Program-made: the position numbers and the translations under genes
In this document: one piece after another, positions 12,081 to 23,283 of the stretch
Position numbering within the stretch: the first letter of the stretch is position 1
Layout: every line of letters starts with the position of its first letter
The notes under the pieces: generated by a model
What the model saw: the letters and a program-made list of their open reading frames with translations, nothing else
Database searches by the model: none
Told to the model about the DNA's origin: nothing
Source of the DNA: Hepsetus odoe
Lineage: Eukaryota; Chordata; Actinopteri; Characiformes; Hepsetidae
Direction: 5' to 3'
Length of the DNA: 64,000 nt
Assembly (NCBI GenBank): GCA_017165825.1
Contig: CM029374.1
Span: 5,493,265-5,557,264 of the forward strand

Positions 12081-12799
12081 GGCCGGCCCGGGTGTCCCAG
12101 ACACAATTGAGGGGGACTGTGGGTGTGTGTGAGTAAAAGAGAGGGGGGGAGGGGGGGTGGCAGGGGGGTTTGAGTGCAGGGACAGGAGGCATCTGGTGTG
12201 ATAAGTGGAAAGCCAATGGGATCTTGAGAAAAGAAAGAGTGCAAAAAGTAATATAGTGAAAAAGAGGGTAGACAAGGTCTCGCCAGTATGACACAATGGG
12301 GAGGACAAGAGCCGAAGAATATATTAGAGAACGAGGAGGAAAGAGGAAACTTCCTATTACAGAGGTACAGTTCACATGTAAAATATTTTCAATTTCCAAT
12401 AAAGAAGCAATATTAAAAGAAATGTTCACATGTACACACTTTTTCTCTTGAGGAATGTTGTCAATTAGCCAACACTTTTCTTGTCTTCACATGTTTGAGA
12501 GCATATTTTGGTCATTTTCTTGCCTTCTTTCAAGACCCTCATCTGCAAAGTCATATGGACATACCTTCAGAGACCTATACTGTGCACAATACAATACTTT
12601 ATTCGGTTCGAAGTATTAAAAAGTAGTAAATATCTCCTCAAATGTAAATTGAGTATTGATCGAAAATTTTCCTCCGCTTTGGGGGTTATTCAAATTGAAA
12701 TAAATTCTTATTGAATTACACCAGCTTAAGTCATAGGGGTTTAATAATTAGTAACATTCAGCCTCACCTTCTAAATTCTTCTCGTTATCAGCTCTTTTT

Positions 12800-13225
12800 T
12801 TAGTATGAGGTATGAAACCACAATGGCTGTCTTGTTAGACTTTGAGACAGCTAATTGGATAATAACGGCTTCAGCTACGACTGTCATTCCGCTCCATATC
12901 CGCAGCGTCTTGCAGAGTGACCCTCATGCTCTGTGGTCAGTTTGGCCTCTTTGTCTCTGTCATAAAGGTAAATAAGGGTCATTAATGACCTCTTACACTT
13001 TCAGTCTGCATGGTACGCTGTGCGTCATGGTTAAATTCCTCCCCCTGCCCGCCAGACCCAGCTGCACGCTGCTCATGGATCAATAAGAGGACGAGGAGGT
13101 CAGAGGTCATGGCGCCCTCCCCTTATGAGCCCAGTTGCTCGCCTCATTTCGCAGCTAACGATGGCTGCTTAGGAGGGAGAGAGGCCAGAGCACTTTGTGA
13201 GAGTGCAAAGCACCCAAAATGGTAA
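12800..13225. other. Candidate conserved non-coding element
   Basis: Unique; holds AGCTAATTGGATAATAACGG, GGGTCATTAATGACC (a 13-base palindrome core at about 12977-12990) and AGGTCAGAGGTCA, a direct nuclear-receptor-like half-site repeat at 13099-13109. No gene features. Confidence 0.42.
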
Positions 13226-14281
13226 AATCAGAGCAAGACAGGTCCTAGCATTCAGTGGTGGCCTTTATGCTCTGGGGTGTCTGAAGTTATAGTTCAAGGG
13301 AAACATTTCATTGATATACAACAATGCGAGCGTTCAATAAACTTTAAATTGTCCTTATTTCTGACATATTTCACCATTAAAATGATCTTTCAACCATCCA
13401 TTATGGGAACCTAAAACTGGACTGGAACTGGATTTGTGATATAATATTGAAACAACTTGATTTGACATTTTAAATCACACCCGCCAACCAACACACAGGT
13501 ATATATACAGATATAACAGCATGATTAAAATGCAGAACTGCCAGTCTGGTGTCTTTGTCCAGCAACTTTGTGAAAGAGCCATTAGGCTGATTAGGATGGA
13601 TGGATGAATTGGAGATCATGCCCCACTGATTGGCTATTATCAATAATCAATACCCTCATAAATCAGTCCTCTCATTAGTTCCCATTACTTTGGAGACTTC
13701 CTCTTAGTTTCACCTCTTAAGATTCAATGCAGATGATTATGTATTAATAGAATATGCCAGTATTTTGCATTTTTCTTTTGAAGAATACATTTCCCTTTGC
13801 TTTCAAAATCAAGGGAGCCATCGGACAGTTCCTGATTTCTGTGGCCAAATGTTTGTAATATGGGACTGAGTAGCATGAATTTAGGACAAGCTTGAGAGAC
13901 AGAACTTAAGAAAGCTACTAACACTGGAAAACTGGTTTATACGACTTTCATACTAAATAAATTCTTAATGAAAAAACAGTCCAGTTCCTAATGGAGCCAG
14001 GTTTAGATTTCTAGCTTTGTAATAAAATAATTGGATCAATTATTGAACAATTAACAAAATAAACATTCTGCAAAAATGAAACTTTTACTGGTAGAATCCA
14101 CTGGTAACTTCCCAAAGGCTTGTGTGTTCTGGATCAACTGCTTTTCTTGTTCAGACAGGCAGCTCTGTTTTTTTCATGATATCTGATTTAGACAGAATTT
14201 CTGTAGTATGTTATAGCTTCAAGAAATGTTCTTCATTCTACATTCAAGCTTCATTTGTAGTTTCTGGATTTCTGGTCAGTT

Positions 14282-14354
14282 GCCCGACTAACTCAATAGG
14301 TAGAGCATGAGACACTTAATCTCAGGGTTGTGGGTTCAAGCCCTGCGTTGGGTA
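14282..14354 (+). pseudogene. tRNA-Lys(CTT)-like gene, probably defective
   Basis: The 73 bases fold as a cloverleaf. Acceptor arms GCCCGAC/GTTGGGT pair with two G-U wobbles, the anticodon stem is TGAGA/TCTCA, and the anticodon is CTT. The near-invariant U33 is A here (loop CACTTAA), and several stem positions have drifted. It resembles tRNA-Lys(CTT) far more than the SINE heads do. A SINE begins 3 bases after its end in the same orientation. Probably a pseudogene, but a weakly functional gene is not excluded. Confidence 0.75.
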
Positions 14355-14356
14355 CG

Positions 14357-14603
14357 TGGGGCAGCGGTGGCCAGTTGGTTAGGGACGAGGCCTCAGGATC
14401 AGAAGGTCGTGGGTTTGAATCCCAGGCCAGTAGGTTGCCTAAGTACCCTTCAGCAAGACACCATACCCGTCTCTGCTCCCCGGGCACTTTCAATTGCTTT
14501 CCCAAACTACACGTGTGTGTATACGGCTAAAATGCAGAGGTTGAATTTTGTTGCGTCTCACTGTGTGCTGTGCCACATTGACAAAAATAGTCACTTTCAC
14601 TTC
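14357..14603 (+). mobile_element. SINE family A, plus, fused behind tRNA-Lys pseudogene
   Basis: Near full length: head GGGGCAGCGGTGGCCAGTTG, B-box-like GGGTTTGAATCCC, 'AAGTACCCTTCAGCAAGACA', tail 'AGTCACTTTCACTT'. It begins three bases after the tRNA-Lys-like sequence. Confidence 0.85.
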
Positions 14604-15369
14604 AATGACTTAGGCTGGCCAGTCAGAGTTGATCTGTGGAATAATCTCAACGCAACTGAATTCGTTGGTGATGTCCGGACAAGGCTGTATTTCTGTCATG
14701 ATGTTATAAAAAAATAAATTGGGTGTAAGATTGGAACGATCAGATTTGATATACAGTACGCAAAAACAGAAAACCTCCTTTGTTCTTTTTGGATTTAACC
14801 CTTTCTTGGAATATTAATGCCCACCCACTTGGTCATATTACATTGGTTTCAAGCTTTGATTACTAAACTACTTTTGAGAAGAACAATCATCCTGCACATT
14901 GTAGTCATTATGGAGTGATGCACATCTACTAGACCCTCCTGGTTTCCTGCTCCTCCCTGATCAGCTTCAACATGTATATTGTGCCATGGCAACAGATGCA
15001 GATATTACAGTAAATGTGATTAGAGTCTGCGCCCAAACACCTACAGGTCAAATCTGAATTGCCCTGCAGTGCGAACCCACTGAAGTACCTGGGAATGTGT
15101 TGTATTCCTTCTCTAAGGTAACTGACAGTAGCCAACAGAAGAATCCAAGACAGAGGTCAGGTGATGCTTTTTCATTCCTGCATGTCTGGATGGTCATAAG
15201 GGACCAAGCCCTCTGTATCATTTTAGACCCTCTCTAATATGAGCTCGGGAAGGTACTGCATGTGCTTTGCTGCCTCCACGGTGTTAAACTGGGCCACTCC
15301 AAAGGTTTGACATGGGATGCTCTAAATTGTCTGTCTTCAGACAGGACTATCCATTAGCCCTGTTCGAGT

Positions 15370-16140
15370 GTGAGTATGAAATGCGCGTGCTGGAGCAACT
15401 GTGCGTTGGGAGAGATCTTTCAAGACGATGAGCTACGGCCAGCCGTTGACAGGCACAAAAAATGCCTCCACTTTTCAGGCTGTACAAATGGCGTTTGGGC
15501 ACGATAACTCAGCGATGGACACTTCATTCCCCGTCCAGAGAGAGCGGACCCAGTCAAAAGCTATTATAGCATCTTCTTTATTAGTGGCCTGTGAATTTGG
15601 TGCTTGGACCCCTCAGATAAATACAGTGCAAATGCCACTTCACTTGGAAATATTGGCCCATTGCTTTGGTGCATGACTGGGCCCGGATGGCGGCCTGTTT
15701 CAGATGTTATAAACCTTTCTAAAGTCACACAATGCCGCTGCCATGCATCGCTCACACTGTGAGGACCATCATTTGCAGGCCGATAGAAGTGATCAGTAGT
15801 GTTCCCCCAGGCCTCAGCCAGGCATCATAGTCAGAGGAATTGATTATCACTTTATCATTGAACTATCGCTTGCTTTGAGGAATAATAACTCACATTAAAA
15901 GAGCCAAATGGCTTTGCATAGATCTGAAAACGGCAGCCATTTAAGAGTAATTGTGTAATTCATCATTGCTGACGTTGCTTTATAGTTTTTCGTGCATCTG
16001 TGAGCAGTAAGCGAATGGAAGTGGGCTGTCACCTGCGTCGCTGAAATTTCTCTGCAGGCTGACAGGGCACGTTCAGACTTCGTAAGGTGACAGAGGTTTT
16101 ATCGTGCGTTGCCTCATAAAGTCACGTCACGACACTTTTA
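15370..16140. other. Candidate conserved non-coding element
   Basis: Unique, CpG-containing sequence, with motifs such as AATTGATTATCAC and GTAATTGTGTAATTC. Ends where the pyrimidine tract starts. No coding signal. Confidence 0.38.
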
Positions 16141-16144
16141 TTAA

Positions 16145-16500
16145 ACAGTTATAGCTATTCTGTCTCTCTTTCTGTGTTTGTATCTCATTTTTTTTTCTCT
16201 GTATGTGTCTAAAACTCTGTCCCTCTCTTTCTGGATCTCTCAGTTCCTATGTTTCATGCATCTGTTTCTCTCTATGTGTCTCTCTCCATATGTGGATCTC
16301 TTTTCATATGTGTGTCTCTCCTTGTCTCACTGCTCTCTCTCTCTCTCTTTCTGTCTTCATGCATCTCTATGCCTTTAACTGTATGTCTCTCTTTATTTAT
16401 ATTTTCATGTGTCTGTCTCTCAGCGTCTTCTCTTCTGTTCGTATCTTTTTCTCCATCTTTTCTTTCTTCCTCTTCGTCTCTGTCACTGTATATCACTGTG
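16145..16500. repeat. Degenerate pyrimidine-rich tract (TCTCT/TGTGT mix)
   Basis: About 350 bases of imperfect TCTCTNTNTGTGTC units, strongly pyrimidine-biased on the + strand. It produces long spurious ORFs on both strands. Confidence 0.8.
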
Positions 16501-16849
16501 TATGACAATGACAGTGTATGTGGACTTGTATTTGTCTCTTTGTGGGCCTTATAATGATAGAAATACCGGATAAGCAGATTGTATTTGGTTGGTCTCCCTA
16601 TGAATGTGTCCACAAATTGGAAAAACGGGGGGGGAAAAGCATTACTGCGCTTTAGGTCTGGGTGAGTCTAAGGGTAGGTACTGCCCATGCACAGTCAATC
16701 AGTGGAATTCTTCTCAAAATAGTAACACATGAAGACCTGTTTGTGGGTAGGTAGAGATATAACCTCCTATTTGTTAGAATAAACCATGTTTATTATATTT
16801 CTGTAGTTGTTAAGGCCTCAATCTATGAAACATCACCACTTTATTACAT

Positions 16850-17740
16850 TTAATTAAAATTGACACTGGGTTTGTATTTGGTGGGACGGTCATGAATATG
16901 GAAACGTCCCCCATGCGTGTGTATGTGGTACACTGCTAATCTGTCCTTTTGTCCGAATGTATCATGCCTCGCTCTTTTACGAGCCCCCCGCTTGTTCTCT
17001 TTGGCATAATGAGGGTATCTCATAGCTGCTGTGTGTGAGAGGGGGCGGGGGGGACGAAGGAGGAGTGTGTTGTTTGGCCATTTAAAGTGTAATTCACATA
17101 ATAGTGTTCTCATCAAAAAGTAGCAATTACATTCATTACACAGGCGGCGCGTGAGCGCCGGTGAGCAAATGAAGTGGCACGAGAATGAAAAGCTTAATAA
17201 TGTGCTTCCTTTCTCCTGTTTCTTTTCCTCGCTTTGTCCCTTTGCCACACGCCCTGTGTCGAGCCTTGGTAGGGGGTGGCAAAGCGAGAGAAAGAGTAAG
17301 GGAACGAGTGGAGGGGGGCTTTCTCAAATAATAAATAGTCTTGCGTGTGAAGAATAAATCCTTGCCCTGGACCTACTTCAGCCTTCAGCTGTAATGATGT
17401 GCCGTTTCTATAGCTGCCCTTTTCAGGTTGGATTAAAAAAAAAAAAAAAGAAAAAAAAAGAGTCTTTCTTCAGGACTAATGTCATAGCCAGCCATTTAAA
17501 AGGCTCCAGCAAAAGATTGCAGAAAAAGTGCTCAAGTGTGTGTGGTGAGGGGGAGGGTGGGGAGGAGGAGGAGGCCTTCTGCAAATTAATACCCAATTCC
17601 TTTCCTTTTTCAGGCGGAAATGAATTGTTTCAGCTTCTATAAAAACCACAAACAGCACATAAATCAAGCGCTTTGGAGGAGAGAGGGGACCCCACGCTCA
17701 TTTAGAAGCTTTTAAATGTGAATTAAGGCCAGAAAGAAAG
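16850..17740. other. Candidate conserved non-coding element
   Basis: Unique sequence with TTTAATTAAAATTGAC, GTAATTCACATAAT and AGCAATTACATTCATTAC motifs, a G-rich tract at 17041-17052 and an A-rich tract at 17436-17459. No gene features. Confidence 0.38.
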
Positions 17741-18469
17741 TGTGGCTGACTTACAGCCAGGAGCAGGTGGAGACTGGAGGCTGGGCAGATGCTGAATGAG
17801 AAGAGATGAAATAAAACTAGCACAAATCACACTGAACAGTTAACGTTCACATGGAAAGAAAGACTCAACAAGGAAGCAGATCCACGGTTTATGAGTAGGT
17901 CGAGGCAAGTTATTAGCGTTTATTTGACCTGAAAGTGTTAAGCTATTAACACTTGATGTAGGCAGCCTTTTTAATGAAACCATGGGAAAGATTCCTGGAA
18001 GACGTTCCATTTAGGGATTCGTATTCCATGGAAGGTCACGAGGAACAAATATTGGAGAGTATTTCTTTTTAGAACGGAATATAGTTTTATTTCTTGAAAG
18101 GTCAGGGGGTAAAATCGTCGAATGCATTTTTTTTTAAACAGCAAAAAGTCAAGGATGCTGTTTCTGTTTGTGATGAAATGCATTCATTTATCGTGGATAT
18201 AACCATGAGATACATTTCAATGGGGTGAATTCCTTTAATATAATAAACGATGAGGAATATGGAATAGTTTCAGGATGGAAAATAACCCTTTGACCAGGAA
18301 AATCTGGCAAAATCTGGGAAAACCATTTCAGTAACCATGGAGTGCGTTGTCTTTACATAGTGAAATATGGAAAAATCATTCCGAATGGGTTTTTCAGAAT
18401 ATAGTTTTTGTTAATTTAGCCCAATTTGTATAATTAATTGATCGGTTACGTTTCATTATTTGTTTAAAA

Positions 18470-18950
18470 AATTGCATGTAGCACATTTAGGTCAAACATT
18501 GATTTGTTTAAAAATCCCACTGAAGAGTCAGCTGTTAACGGCCTTGAGAGCTAATGTTTGCTGCGTGTAATGCCTGTAACTCCTGCTTTCACAACAATAA
18601 GTTTTGTACAAAAGGGCCCCACTTGAAAACCCAATTCATCTGTTTCAACTGACAAATTATTGTCACCCCCGCTTAAATTATTTAAAGGGAAGTGGCTTCG
18701 CAGGAAACCTGAGCATAATTAAATTGCTATAAAACAACATTAGTGTTGACAGGCCATTAGGGACTGCTGTAATTGACTGCTTCGGGGGGTCGCAGTTCAA
18801 CTCCGCAAGGCTGGCTGTCATGTCTGAATTTTTCCTGGTAACAGTAAGCTAAAACCAGCAGAAATTGAAAATGTGATGTCCCATCACCCGTCCACTGGAA
18901 CGTCATCGAATATTAAACCTGTTCATAAACATATTGTCCTGGAAATTGGA
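18470..18950. other. Candidate conserved non-coding element
   Basis: Unique; contains GCATAATTAAATTGC, GGCCATTAGGGAC, GCTGTAATTGACTGC and CTTCGGGGGGTCGCAG. High information content with no ORF fits a developmental enhancer. Confidence 0.42.
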
Positions 18951-20130
18951 TTTTGGCTTGACCTAATACAACTTCTTTAGCCTGTTTGATGCACTAAAAT
19001 ACTTATACTTCCATACATGAAGACCTTATCATATCATTAGATGTGCCTTCATGCATCATCCATTTTTAGATGAAAGAAACTGATACTTTACACCTTTAAA
19101 AGGCTTACTTTGTTAAACCACAAGGTTTCCACTGCAAGGGCATGCTGAATTCATAGCTTGATCAAATGTGCTATCTAGTGGCCGCAGAACAAACTGCAGT
19201 TTCTTTATTTGACTTACAAATGAATTTTTAATTGATTATTTTGAACATGATTTTTGATGTTTTACCATAAAAACAAAAGCTCTGCAGAAAGAAAATGCAT
19301 TTATAGAAAATGTGCATTGATAACAATGATTGCAGCTTTGTTTTACACCTGTTTTAATGCAAAGAAACAAATAAATACATGCTTTTTGCCATTTCCCAGG
19401 ATAAAATCCACACCAGATGAGCAAACTAAAGAGTAAAGAACAGAAATTTGATGCATTTTCTTTGGGCCAAGCTTAACACGCATGGTTAAAACAGTTCATT
19501 TATTCACATTTATACATAGAAAATGATGCAGAAAGGCCTATTTGTACTTGTTCAGCTGTAAACAGGTTGCAGCTCCCCTCCAGAACAATATAAAAGCTGT
19601 TTCCAGCTGTTTGTTGACATTCTCAGGCAGTCGGGCTGTTCTTCAACTTGTTCTTCGGTCATGGGAAGCGTGAACATGGGCAGCCCGGGTGTGTGTTACA
19701 CTGAGACTCTCATTACACTGCAGCCTGCAAAAGTGTCACTGTAGTGGATACAAAGCCCTCGGCCTAACCGGTCATTTGTCACACTCTCCTCAATGGCTTT
19801 CCTACAACTCTGACACAAATGGGGCAATGCGATCTTCAGCTAACTCCCTGCTGCTGAAATATTAAACACTCTAAAACATAAATGAGTCAATCCAGCTATT
19901 TAAAGTCATGCGACTGGTTCAAGTAGTCGAGAGATTGTTCTTGGCATTCAGGATGCTGTGTATGATCCCCGATACAGTCATGTCTAATCATTTCAGAAAC
20001 TCATTTTCTATCCCCATAACACAAAGCACATGAAAATTACTTATTATTATTTTATTAGTATTTTATTTATTAGTATTTATAATAATACATATAATATATA
20101 TATATAATATGTATATATATATATTAAATA
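18950..20130. other. No gene seen
   Basis: AT-rich with a somewhat more complex stretch around 19550-19850 that could be regulatory. 20035-20130 is low-complexity TTATTA/TATA. Confidence 0.55.
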
Positions 20131-20135
20131 CACAA

Positions 20136-20321
20136 GGTTATTAATAAAAATAATAATAGCAACAAAATAAAATAATACATTTTATAATGAATCAGAAAAA
20201 TCGAAAAAATATATTTTTTCCTTTCTTATATATATTTTCTTTTTCTTGTTTTTTCTGATTCATTATGAAATGCATTATTTTGTTATTCACCATTATTTTT
20301 TACTTTTATTGTTTATTAACC
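20136..20321. repeat. AT-rich foldback (palindromic) element
   Basis: The left arm 20136-20206 and right arm about 20243-20321 are imperfect reverse complements (GGTTATTAATAAAAAT... against ...GTTTATTAACC, and AATGAATCAGAAAAA against its complement). It may be a small MITE or simply a hairpin-prone insertion. No transposase is nearby. Confidence 0.65.
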
Positions 20322-20629
20322 TGAAGCAGCTTGTTGTAAACGGATGTTTGTTCCCCTTTACTCATCACGCCATCATTATCAGGTCAGCTGCAAATATTTA
20401 ATTTTTTCGCTTTTATTCCCGCTTTTCCCATTTTATTACAGGTAATGCTGATTATAGGAAATGAATTTTCTTTGCAACCATTTTGCCAATGGGGCTTTAA
20501 AAATACAACGTTAAGAAAAAAAGCAGCAAGGAATGAGAAAGAAAACTTGAGATGAGATGGCAAGCAGAAACGAATAAAGAGGTTTTTTTTAATGAAAATG
20601 AGCATATTTTGGATGCATGAAGCATGAAA

Positions 20630-20864
20630 AGTGAAAAAAAGTGAAAGTGACAACCCTTGTCATTGCGAGGTCACAGCACAGCACACAGTGAACCACAATG
20701 AAATTGACCTCTGCATTTAACCCATGCAAGCACCGGCAGCAGTGGGCAGCTGCACAGCTCAGGAGCAGTGACGGGACGGTACCTTGCTCAAGGGTACCAG
20801 GGCAACCTACTGGGTGAGGGAATTGAACCCACAATCTTCCGATCCGGGGGCAAATCCTTAACAT
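20630..20864 (-). mobile_element. SINE family A, minus
   Basis: Antisense order: AAAGTGAAAGTGACAACCCT tail, 'GACCTCTGCATTTAACCC', 'GGTACCTTGCTCAAGGGTACC', then the degraded tRNA-like head. Confidence 0.8.
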
Positions 20865-21268
20865 GTGCAACATTCATTTGTTTAAAGCTCCAGTAGGCCG
20901 AGAACATGTTTTGAAACTGTGAGCAGAACAGCAACACCCCCAGTCAGCCCGTTCAAATGGGCTGGAGAACACTCCCCAACTGCTTGGTCTATCTTGGACC
21001 TAGTTCACTTTGAGCTTCAGTTTCCACAAGAGGGCAGCCCAAACCAGTTACCGAGGGATCAAAGATGGGTGCAGTTTGAAGATTTAGAAGGATGTGTTTA
21101 CATCAGCGCCTTCAGCCCATGTGGGTTTTATATGGGGATCAATTAGGAAAGAGATGTCTTTTGTAATAAAGATGTAATAACATGGGTGCTTTATCTTGGG
21201 TGTTATTAAAGGCATAAAGCAGGGCCACCCAAATTACATTGTGGAACTTCAGCGGATGAAGCTTCCCT

Positions 21269-21335
21269 ATCCATCCATCCATCCATCCATCCAGCCATCC
21301 ATCCATCCATCCATCCATCCATCCATCCATCCATC
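21269..21335. repeat. CATC microsatellite
   Basis: About 16 CATC units with one interruption. Confidence 0.95.
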
Positions 21336-21507
21336 ATCTTAACCCCTTAGACTTACTACCTAGGAAAAGATAGATTGTCCATTTTTATACAAACTACACA
21401 TTAATAATCCTCTTTTGACTTTCAGCCCACAGCCCATCCTATCCAGATCAATATTTGGCCCTTCACAAGAAAAATGAGCATCTCTGGTATAAAGATAAAG
21501 GAATTCG

Positions 21508-21516
21508 ACACACACA

Positions 21517-21588
<72 letters not shown>

Positions 21589-21598
21589 TTCTCTCTTT
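21508..21598. repeat. CA then TC compound microsatellite
   Basis: A short (CA)n runs into about 40 TC units with few interruptions. Confidence 0.95.
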
Positions 21599-21689
21599 AT
21601 TAAGGAATCTAGTTTCTTCCATCAACTGATTAATTTTTTTCTGGTTTGGTTGAAAAAAAGGAAATAATATATACCTTCATCCCAACTTC

Positions 21690-21845
21690 CTGCCAGCTGG
21701 TCTATAAAGCCCTACTCGGCCTCACTCCTGATGGTCTCTTCTAGCTTATCTCCAGTTATGAACCTCCACGCTCCCTTAGATTGCAAGGTGCTGGCTTTCT
21801 ACCCGCTCCCAGAATTTAGAAAACACAGGGGAAGAGTTTTTGAAA
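21690..21845 (+). mobile_element. LINE ORF2 C-terminal fragment
   Basis: With a few stops the + strand reads VYKALLGLTPDGLF and SSYEPPRSLRLQGAG, a pattern common at the C-terminal end of fish non-LTR retrotransposon polymerases (Rex1/L2-like). It is about 150 bases long and has no intact frame. Confidence 0.5.
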
Positions 21846-22000
21846 TGTGTGCTGCACTTACAGCAGATGGCCGCTGTGTGGCAGTATATGAGATGAAACA
21901 CAGGTGTGACAGCTGATGGGCAAACACCTTTAAACCCCATGAAAAGAGCTTTTAAACAGCTTTACACTTCAGTGATCACACAGAAAGGTTCAAGGATCTT

Positions 22001-22047
22001 CACACACACACACACACACACACGCACACACACACACACACACACAA
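22001..22047. repeat. CA microsatellite
   Basis: About 23 CA units with one CG interruption. Confidence 0.95.
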
Positions 22048-22154
22048 ATAAGCTTTTCAGTCTCTCCTGGAAAAAAGTTTTTCATATGCCATGACCAACA
22101 TGTTCAGTGTTTTAACTGTTTAAGGTCGGCCAGCCCAGTGAAAGCTGGTTACCA

Positions 22155-22262
22155 GCTGGTCTCCATTTCTTCCTGTCCTCTGCATCTTCTTCCTTCAAAC
22201 CAAATGCCAACTGTTGTTTCCCAGCAATCTGGCAACTCCCAGTGCCCGTCCCAGTCTTCCTT
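22155..22262 (-). mobile_element. Small RTE-type LINE 3' fragment
   Basis: 'TCTCCATTTCTTCCTGTCCT' followed by 'GCATCTTCTTCCTTCAAACCA' matches the antisense 3' part of the element at 57.5 kb (57551-57594). Short and diverged. Confidence 0.55.
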
Positions 22263-22527
22263 TGCTATTTATATATATATATAAATAACTAAACAGAACA
22301 CAAAGAGTTTGCGAGCAATCTCAGATTACAATTACAGTTAGTAAAATAATCCAGCCCAGATTTTTCTTCTAAATTCTAGAATTTGTCAGCTTTTAACAGG
22401 TGTGACTGTAAATATGTCCGAAATGTTTGAGATATTTCCCAGTCAGAGTCGTTGTTTTTCTATGTCATGTTTGTAAGTTTAGTGATTAAAATAAATAATC
22501 AGGTTTAAATACTTCTCCGTTATTATA

Positions 22528-22722
22528 TGGGGAAGCAACGTCCAGTGTTTAGGGACAAGGCCCTGGGGTCGCGGGTTTGAGTCCCATTAGATTACCCTGA
22601 GGTACCCTTGAGCAAGGTACGGTCCCCATCACTGCTCCCCAGATACTGGATATGGCTGATCACTACTGCACATTGTGTGCTGTGCTTTGATTTGCAATGA
22701 CAAAAAAGTCACTTTCTCCAAG
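22528..22722 (+). mobile_element. SINE family A, plus, diverged
   Basis: Contains GTCGCGGGTTTGAGTCCC, 'GAGGTACCCTTGAGCAAGGT' and a tail with AAAAAAGTCACTTTC. It lies about 350 bases upstream of the ikzf5 promoter region. Confidence 0.75.
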
Positions 22723-22879
22723 CGACACGGTCATGATCCGTTGGGGGAAATAAAAATCTGCCCTGTTTGCAAAGCCTTTCTGTTTGAGAAACTTGGTTTC
22801 TGGCTTCATTGGGATTCAGTGACAGGTTAGACTGAATGATGGTTTAATTGGTTTCAATTAACAAAAGGTTTCAGTCCTA

Positions 22880-23283
22880 CTCTGTTAGAAAAGGGGTAGG
22901 AACCAAATGTCAGGAAGAACGCACACGAGGGGACCGAGTTTAGCGGTGCACTGAAGGTGCGAACTTTTAGAAGGGAAGGGTCTTTTGTTTTGGGGATGAT
23001 TTTTTTTTGCTTTGTCGACTTTTTTGAAGCGCGGAGTCGAAACACGGATTAAATTATTATTAAAAATTGGAGCAAAGTCCGAAGCCGGACAGTATTTTCA
23101 ACGAAGCCAGTTAAATCAACGAAAGAGTCCGTCGGCCGTTAGCCAGCAGCCTGGCAGCTAATGCTACAGCCAGCCTGACATGGCGAGACACCAGCTGACA
23201 TAAATCGTTCAAAACCGACTGATTTGAAATAGAAAGCCCGTGTTTTCCCTCTGACATACAGCCGAGACGACCGGCTGATTAAG
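22880..23283 (+). promoter_or_regulatory. ikzf5: Likely promoter and non-coding exon 1 of ikzf5
   Basis: This stretch is richer in CpG than its surroundings, has no TATA box, and ends in a good splice donor (exon end AAG at 23281-23283, then gtaacg). IKZF5 genes usually carry a non-coding first exon, and the next exon would start near 23705, about 30 bases before the ATG. Two very short upstream ORFs fall here: 23161-23178 (5 codons plus stop) and 23180-23203 (7 codons plus stop). If transcribed they would sit in the 5' UTR. The transcription start cannot be fixed from sequence alone. Confidence 0.55.

Noticed and set aside
1..22800. Acadsb, Pstk or Hmx exons expected from synteny
   Set aside because: No reading frame with the features of these families was found in the window.
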